Source: Naganishia liquefaciens (lineage: Eukaryota > Basidiomycota > Tremellomycetes > Filobasidiales > Filobasidiaceae). Taken from it: a DNA stretch of 64,000 nucleotides. Location of the stretch: contig BLZA01000005.1 in NCBI GenBank assembly GCA_013423385.1, forward strand, positions 744,001-808,000, given 5' to 3'. Made by a program: the position numbers and the translations under genes. The notes under the pieces were generated by a model. The model was given only the letters and a program-made list of their open reading frames with translations. It was not told the origin of the DNA and did no database searches. Positions 57,368 through 64,000 of the stretch are shown here, in pieces (positions within the stretch are counted from its first letter, which is position 1; every line of letters begins with the position of its first letter).

Positions 57368-59279
57368 TTACGCGTAAGGCAAGACAGCGAGGTCTCCGAC
57401 AGCAACGACCGTCGGCTTGGCCTCGAACAATGCCTTGGCGGCCTTTGACACTGATTCTGCCGACGTCTTCTCGATAGCACCGAAAGCCTCCTCCAGGGAC
57501 TTGACGGATCCCGACAAAACCTGCAACAGTTCGTCAGTGTCTACGATCCATTCTCGATGACATCACAGTCTTACCTGGGGTCCAGCAAGAGCAATCAAAC
57601 TCTCCTTGCTGTCGACGGCGCTTGCAACCTCGAACTTGGCCTTTGCTACAGCCTTCTTGACGGTCTCCTCCGAAACCTGTCCCAGACCCTTGATAGCCGC
57701 AGCAGCCTCGGATGCCAAAGTCTTGACGCCCTCCGAGGTAGGTGCCGAAATAACGACACCGAACAAGCTCGCGTCGGAATACGGCAAAACGAAGGCCTTG
57801 GCCTTTCCTCCTGGAACCTTCTCGGCGGCGAGCGCGAGAGGGGATGTTCCTGGAACCCACTTCAGGTCGGATTCACCGCCGAGAACGTTCTTGAGAACGG
57901 CAAGAGCAGGCGTGGCAGATGCTTCGGTGGAACCGAAGGCGATGATCATGGTTGGCTGTCCGTTGGCGTGAACGTCAAGGGGCAGACGCTGTTCACCACC
58001 GTAGTACTGAGTGGCAGAGCCCGATGAGGAAGCAGAGCCGGCGGACGACGCGCCACCGAAAGCCTTGGCAACGGCCTTTTCGAGAGTTTCGGTCGAGATA
58101 CCGGTACCAACAACAGCAACGTTGGACTTGGCGAAAGCCTTGGAAGCGTATTCCTTGACCTGCTCAGCGGTCAGGGCGACATGCGGCGACGCAAAGAGCG
58201 AGTTTCCGAGTCCACGTCGGAAAGCGAGGTTGTGGGCAATGTCGAAGGCGAGGGTGGAAGGAGAGGAGAGGGCAGCGAGCGTGTCGGCCTCCACGGTCGG
58301 AACAACGACTTCGGCGAACTCGTGCGAGGTGAATTTTGTCGATGAGAGCACGGAAGAGAGGAGCGACAAAAAGTAGTCCCTGCAGCGGGAGAGAGAGTCA
58401 GCGTCCATGCTTTGCCGGCATGGCTACACTTACTCGTCACCCCGCAGGAACTCGGCATTCAAGAACAAGTGCTCTCGGGTGAGAGCTGACGACAAGACAC
58501 CACCATACAGTTCGGTTTCTCGAACAGTCTTCAATCCCGAACCGTTCTTGGTGGTCTGGAAGCGATTGGACGTTAGCGTCTGCGAACCAGGAAGGGCTCC
58601 AAAACCATTCAACAGCATCCTCGGAAGTATATGCACAATATCAAGCAGTCTTGCTTTCAGCCTTGTCCTTCGCATCCTCCGCGTTTGGTCGTCCGGTATC
58701 CAACGATTCGTGAGTGAACCCGATGTGCATACAGGTGTTTCACCATCGTAGCCTCTCGCATGGACTCCGAACAACGAATGCCCGTCCGGACGCTTCGTTA
58801 TGCGAAACGATGCTCTCTTTCCCAGACCTGACAGCACCTTTTGCGGTGAAGCGACGCTCCTCTCGCAATGATTCCATCCGCCGTCTCAGCTTCTCCACCG
58901 GCGCTTTCCTTATGATTTTCGTGACATCCAATGGGTCCTTGATGGCAGGTCCCGTTTTCCCGTTTGCCGTTGTTGTAGCCATTGATTGCGATGCCCACAA
59001 ATTGTTCTGCTGCACGCTTGTCCTCATTCCGATCGCTTGACCACCCTGCTCACTTCTAAATGCAAATGCAAGACTCACCTTGAACGCGAAGTTCTTCAAC
59101 GCATGTGCAACACCAGGCCTGCTCTCGAACCTGCTTCCGGCCTTCACCACAACGCTAATCGACGTCGTCGGCTGTCCATTGTCGATACCGGCGACCTTGA
59201 CACCCGACGCTTCGGAGACAGTGGCGTACGTCCGGGCAGCGGTACGGGCTGATCGTTGAGCGAGTTGACGGGCGAACAT
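57368..59279 (-). CDS. QCR2: Cytochrome bc1 complex core protein 2
   Basis: Start MFARQLAQRSARTAARTYAT (ATG 59279-59277), an Arg/Ala-rich mitochondrial presequence. Exon 1 (59279-59079) ends VAHALKNFAFK; exon 2 (58555-58434) is TTKNGSGLKTVRETELYGGV to FLNAEFLRGDE; exon 3 starts DYFLSLLSSVLSSTKFTSHE and contains the rest of the M16-like fold (EYASKAFAKSNVAVVGTGIS, GQPTMIIAFGSTEASATPAL). The last exon reads VLSGSVKSLEEAFGAIEKTS to VAVGDLAVLPYA with TAA at 57370-57368. The zinc motif HxxEH of active M16 peptidases is absent, as expected for core 2. It is a structural subunit of respiratory complex III. Intron 1 (58556-59078) is 523 nt, about ten times the local norm. Confidence 0.95.
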
Positions 59280-60114
59280 TGCTGGAGTGATCAGAACAGA
59301 CCAGAGTATGTGTAACAAGCTTTGCTGTAGCCGCAAACTCGATCTTTGGTACTTGGTGAAATGATTTGCGTGCATGCTCATTCGTTCATTTCAGGTGCGC
59401 CCCGAGCGATCCGTCCGATTCCGATCGACGGCCACGACTCTCACGGTGGCAGGAGGGAAGGGGACCAAGGAGGTGTTCCTCGGATCCTGTGCGGAGACGA
59501 GATGTGTGGATGGAGGGCTCATCTGCCGTTGCAGTAGACAGGTAGCAGCTGTCTGTATAGGCTCTATCTAAGGCCAGAATCATCCAATGGGGGTTTGAAG
59601 GAGTGACACAAACCAAGTCTTAGCGCGTCAATCTAAATGGCCTTCACTCATTAGCGGTTGATCCATTGAAATTGCAACATCCCTCATGCACCAGTCACAA
59701 CATGAGCGCGATTATTCAGAGGTAGCTGTATGCGATCATTCGGTGATTCGGCATTCGTGCTTCGAAGCCGAAGTCGAGGTCGCGCTGCATGCGTTCGATT
59801 CTGAGTCAAGCCTCTTGTCACGAAGATCTGCAACATCTGTAACCATCCAAATATGGCTGCATCATGTAGGGATGACTCGAAGGTGAATTCTCTCAGCTAG
59901 CACTCAGTAAAATTGATCGATTGTCAGGCCGGACTGCACTGCTGTGCTGCATTATCCTGACTATTCTGACAACCATGATGTGAAGCAACTGGTGCCTCGC
60001 TCGAGAAACGACATTATATAGTGATTCGTCCCCCAGAATCGCTACAAGCTTGTACATGGCCAAGCTATCTATCTCTAACCCTCGCTTTCCGTACAATCGG
60101 ACCTCTAGCCAATT
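59280..60114. other. Intergenic region, no supported gene
   Basis: About 835 bp between carbonic anhydrase (3' end) and QCR2 (5' end). It should hold the QCR2 promoter and the carbonic anhydrase 3' UTR. Small frames are unsupported. Confidence 0.55.
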
Positions 60115-61547
60115 CTAGAAATCGGGTCCCTCCGAAAAGTCCAAGTCCTTGATCAAACCGGTCGACAAATCCTTGAGCCATCTGCAATCGCCGTGCATCA
60201 GCGGATGTGTCTGGACTGAATAACCTTGTACACTCACCCATGAACATAAACAGGCTGCTTGCCCGTCTCCTTCGCAGTCTTCCAGTTCTCCTGAATGACC
60301 TGCACAAACGTGTCAGCGAATGTGCTTGCAGATGCCGTCAATGATGCCCACCTCGCTTTCGCACACCGTCTGCACAGTCTTCTTCACGTTGGCAATGATC
60401 AAGTCATCAATGGTAGCGCCCTCGGGAAGCGAGTGCCTGAGCTCAATCAACGGCGAAAGGAATCGAGAAAGCGCCGTAGACTGTAACAGGGGGAAGAAGG
60501 TCAATCATGTCCCCAAGCTCGCGTACTGAAAACGGCGACTTACCTCGCTCTCCTTGGGATCCGGCTTTGGTGCTCCGTGAGCAGCAAGACAACCACCGCA
60601 GGCAGTGTGTCCAACAATCGCGACTACGGATCAGTCAAAAGGCAGGTCAGCAACGGGGTGAAGACGACGATCACTGGAGTCCATCCTATATGAGTTGATC
60701 ATCACGCGCGGGTTGCAAGGTACCGAGGACTTCCTTCCGTGCAGGCATGGCCAAGCCTCGTCACGCGGTGCCAACATCTTCGCCTGGCGGAGCGCGCCCA
60801 TGCGGCGTTCCACGCCAGCCCAGCAGGGCGTAAGTCAACCCAGAGGTGTGCTGACTTATCAGCTGTTGCCAACACGAGCCTTCTTTAATCGATTAACCAG
60901 AACCTCGACGGTCCGTGCGATAGGACTCAAGTGCGCATCTTTCCCTCCAACGAAAAAGCCATACTCATGCTCCTGTCGCTTCCACATTCCCTCGATATGC
61001 CAAAACAGACTACGACTCTCACTACTCACCATGTTGAACGCCCAGGTTTTTGACGGCGTACGTCAATACGGCGTTGGCGCTATCATCGTTGTGGTGAAAT
61101 TGATTGGCGATGTTTCGGTGGACGAAGATCTCTCCTGGTTTGCGGCCGAGCACGACAGATTCAGGAACACGGGAGTCGGCGCCTGGTTAATGAAGGTATT
61201 CAGCAAGGTTGCGATTGCCGAGCTGGGATGTACGCACAGCCGATCCAAAGCAAGAAGGGGCTTTGACCCTTGGCGCTGTTTGCAAAGAATCCGGGGTTCT
61301 CGTGCGACACACGTTCCGCCCACTCCTTATTGTCGGTCAAACAAGTCTGCAGAAGCGGGAAGTCGGACGCCTTGATGTGCTTGGAGGGCATAGTGTGCTT
61401 CTTTTCAAATCTGCTGAGGTCGGGAAGGGTGATTGTCTGTTGAGACGGAGCTGTGGTGTTGTGGGATCGACGAGCGGTTTGAAAAGCAGCGCTGCGGCAG
61501 ACAAGTTGTGCAGAGCTTCGCAGCGACCTGAATGGAAGAACGTGCAT
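60115..61547 (-). CDS. NCE103: Beta-class carbonic anhydrase, mitochondrial-type
   Basis: Six exons (61547-61238, 61182-61030, 60623-60544, 60480-60352, 60299-60238, 60181-60115) encode 266 residues, all junctions in phase. The N-terminus MHVLPFRSLRSSAQLVCRSA is a mitochondrial presequence; an internal Met at residue 53 (61391) begins MPSKHIKASDF and would give a cytosolic form. Catalytic motifs: FLLWIGCADSRVPES with the zinc Cys and the Asp-Arg dyad, FVHRNIANQFHHNDDSANAV, and VAIVGHTACGGC with the zinc His and Cys. It ends STGLIKDLDFSEGPDF. The enzyme interconverts CO2 and bicarbonate and supports biosynthesis and CO2 sensing in fungi. Intron 2 (60624-61029) is 406 nt; the other four are about 55 nt. 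Confidence 0.95.
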
Positions 61548-62820
61548 TCACGACGAGGAGGACAAGGTAGGTGTGAAGAGCAATCGAAGCCTCAACAAAG
61601 AGGTTGGCTCGTATATTAGATCGCGTCGCGGCACTGATAGCGGAGACTTTCTCGAATCTCGATCGCTCGCGGAAACGGAAGTGAATGTCGTGATAGCAGC
61701 AATTCGTTTCCGTTGGCGATCTGTTGGGGAAGAGAGAAGGCTGGCGCCGTCGCGCTCCTTGCACTTCTTTCTGAGTCATGATTCTTGTCTATTCTTGCTG
61801 CTTTTTGCTGCATGACCAACTAATTGCATCAGACAACTAACTATTCACCAATGTGCGAGCGATCCGAGCTCTCTGAATTGATCACAACCAGCTGAACAAC
61901 CAGCCGGCCCATTCAACTTTTCGGCGACAGAATTCTCTTATCAGCGGATGCAATCTTCTTGATACTACGCGTCGGAACCAGCTGTTAGATCGCCCGCTCC
62001 GCGCTAGTCGACGCAGCCGTCGATGCGACCAGGTGGCGCGAAATGAGCTTTCATATACTTGTTAGATAGGTATGAGGTACCGATAAGTTTGACCACAGGT
62101 GTCCGGCAATACTTTTACCACTGAGTCCCACAGCGAGGAGATGCCGAATCTTTCACCGCTGTCAGCGCTGAAGGCAGGAGCTTCACTCATTCTGATAAAG
62201 ATTTCAGTTGTGCGGAGTGGGTTCCACAATGACACTACTACCGAGACAGTCAGTATTAACCATGAGACTGAGATTTCTGAAGGCGAACGTCAGCAAGAGG
62301 ACGGTGCCAAGTTGGATGCTGATCTTCAAGCGGACAGCGTTGACTTTCGACGATAGTAAGAGTACTTGGGCTCTCTAACGCTTACAAGTCGACCGTATCC
62401 TTGCTAGCAAGCAGTGCCCAGTTTAGGCCGCGTTTGAAAGCACTCAATCAGGATGGATTGGATCAGCTCTCCTCTTTCCTGACCCAATTTCTCCCAGCGC
62501 GCCGACTAGAGGAATCCAGCGACCTAGTAATTCTGCACCCAGACCAGTGTCCTTTGCAATTGGGTCATGAAATCATCGGCGAGCTTATCCGACTGTATTT
62601 TGTGTTACCGAATAGTATGACCCTCCGTTTGCGTTCTGTCTTACAGTAATGATAATAGCCAACTGATAGCATACTCCTGAACGTTGAAGATCGTGCATTG
62701 TCGTTGCTGTTAGTCTCGCACGCCTTTCACTTCGTATCTTCCGGGGAGCCTGGACATGCCTCAATGCGCTCAATCCCTTCATCTACAAGCTTAGGGGTAT
62801 GATCTACTGCTCCTACTTCG
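61548..62820. other. Intergenic region, no supported gene
   Basis: About 1.3 kb between the carbonic anhydrase start and the transposase remnant. Short plus-strand frames (62099-62356, 62401-62649) show no domain. The left end should contain the carbonic anhydrase promoter. Composition is less GC-rich than in the gene blocks. Confidence 0.5.
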
Positions 62821-62849
62821 TGCCTCCGCGAGTCTGGAGCCTAAATCCG

Positions 62850-63640
62850 CCAACACCGATCACCAACTATCACTGCTCTGGCTGAATTCTTTCCAAGACC
62901 GACGGTTGCCGCGACGGCTGATGCTGGATGCGCCCGGGGAGGGCATCAGGAAAGTGGACCGATGGCTTATGCCCCACAATGCACGGCTATGCTTCGATTT
63001 CTTAGGAATGTGTGCAAAAAGCTTTGTCCTGCCTTGCGAGCAGATGCGTGCGGGATGGTCGATTTGGGACCCGATGCGTATACCCCTTCGATTGCAGATC
63101 GCCATCATACTTTTCATGATGCGGAGAGGGGTGGGATATCGCACACTACAGGACGTATTTCAGATAGATCTGTCATCTATTTCTCTACAAGCACACCTCG
63201 GTCCTCTATGCGTCTTGAACCGTACTATGCGCTGACGTCCTGTCATGCTCCCTATTAGGATCGTTACCGAATGTGTTGACGCTTTCACCGATGCCCGATC
63301 TTATGGTGTTTGGGTTCGGCAACTCAATCCTCATCGATTCCTCGTCACCAGGAACGCTATGCCAGGCCAAAGTACACTTCGATGACTCTGTACTGTGTAG
63401 TAGTAATTGATGGCACGCATATGCCTGACCACCCTCCAGCACACCTATCAATGGCATTGTGTCATCGCAAAGGATACTTTTCCTGCAACGTTCGGGCTGC
63501 GTGACTTTCGAGAAATATTTCTGTTTTGTCTATGCTGGGCGGGAGGGTCCAGCGTATGAGCAACCACAGGCAATGCTATAGAGGGGGCATTTGGGGTTGT
63601 GGAAAAGTTTCGTGCGCGTAGAGGAGACCCTGCTTGAACC
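62850..63640 (+). mobile_element. Decayed PIF/Harbinger-type DNA transposon (DDE transposase remnant)
   Basis: Scattered pieces in different frames match the order of a Harbinger-like (DDE_Tnp_4) transposase. An N-terminal helix-turn-helix reads RIPLRLQIAIILFMMRRGVG then YRTLQDVFQIDLSSISLQA (about 63070-63190). The first catalytic Asp lies in CVVVIDGTHMPDHPP (about 63390-63435), followed by HRKGYFSCNVRAA. A possible late fragment is IEGAFGVVEKFRAR near 63575-63615. There are several frame changes and stops and apparently a large internal deletion between the first Asp region and the late fragment, so no functional protein can be made. I could not identify terminal inverted repeats or target-site duplications; the right end may lie beyond the window. 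It is an old, immobile copy. Confidence 0.7.
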
Positions 63641-64000
63641 TGTCGGTGAACCTGATGCAGCAGATCTTACTCACCGGTTGCGCACTGGAACTGTCCAAGC
63701 GGGTGCAAATGGTGTGAGCGTACTGCGCACTGTATAATTTCATGAAGGCTAAGGGTGAGGTGCTGACCGGTGACTAGAATCCGCGATTGGCGGGACCGAC
63801 GCTGAATGCTCAGCCTAATGAGACGATGACCGGGTGTTGATCAAAATGATTATTAGCCCCACTTTTTAGCGTACTTTAGGACGACTTCCCGATTGGCGGT
63901 CGAACGCATGATTGAGTCGACGATTGGGTTTGTGGCCTGAAAACGTGGCTTGTTGGCTGATCCTGACCCAATGATGACCCATCTCGGTGTTTTCGAACGC

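Noticed and set aside
58556-59078. Intronic C/D-box snoRNA in QCR2 intron 1
   Set aside because: I read the strand looking for RTGATGA and CTGA boxes with terminal stems and found no convincing pair.
1-64000. tRNA genes
   Set aside because: I looked by eye for the B-box pattern GGTTCGAATCC with a matching acceptor stem and found none that I would report. A tRNAscan-SE run would settle it.

Overview
This window is nuclear DNA of a fungus, almost certainly a basidiomycete with a compact, gene-dense genome. The evidence is intron-dense genes (2 to about 12 introns each), mostly 45-60 nt GT-AG introns with CTGAY/CTAAY branch sites just before the acceptor, short intergenic spaces, and a set of fungal proteins (Dsc2, Avo1/Sin1, NOC3, eIF4G, a CAP10-type GT90 and a fungal EstB-like beta-lactamase relative). 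I cannot fix the class or species from sequence alone.

Layout. 0-10 kb: 3' part of a CAP10/GT90 glycosyltransferase, then Dsc2 (Golgi E3 ligase, minus), a degenerate RRM protein and a long Mto1/centrosomin-like coiled-coil protein. 10-17 kb: Sec61 beta, a serine beta-lactamase-like hydrolase, TORC2 subunit Avo1/Sin1. 17-25 kb: a WW-domain protein, a fumarylacetoacetate hydrolase family enzyme (FAHD1-like), a secreted fasciclin protein, MEMO1. 25-32 kb: Rrp8 and RNase H2 subunit C from a 205-bp divergent promoter, then 3-hydroxyisobutyryl-CoA hydrolase, whose first intron is 1,065 bp and filled by a 25-28 bp minisatellite. 32-36 kb: a poorly resolved stretch with orphan reading frames. 36-41 kb: eIF4G. 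41-49 kb: a dabb-domain protein, an MDR oxidoreductase, a HerA/FtsK-like P-loop ATPase, a NIPSNAP protein. 49-52 kb: NOC3. 53-57 kb: a single-pass membrane protein and an F-box protein. 57-61.5 kb: two mitochondrial-type genes on the minus strand (QCR2 core protein, beta-carbonic anhydrase), each with one unusually long intron. The last about 1 kb holds a decayed PIF/Harbinger DNA transposon.

Most genes are housekeeping genes and do not form one pathway. Common themes are mitochondrial metabolism (HIBCH, QCR2, carbonic anhydrase, NIPSNAP, FAHD1), ribosome and translation (Rrp8, NOC3, eIF4G) and the ER/Golgi (Sec61 beta, Dsc2). Orientation nearly alternates, giving many divergent promoters and convergent 3' ends.

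The points most worth a second look are the intronic minisatellite in HIBCH together with its two in-frame starts and a C-terminal AKL peroxisomal signal; poly(C) runs just inside introns of three nearby genes; very small first coding exons; the fungal HerA-like ATPase; and a small orphan frame with a ubiquitin-like C-terminus. I found no clear new multi-gene system. Exon structures were read by eye from splice signals and frame continuity.
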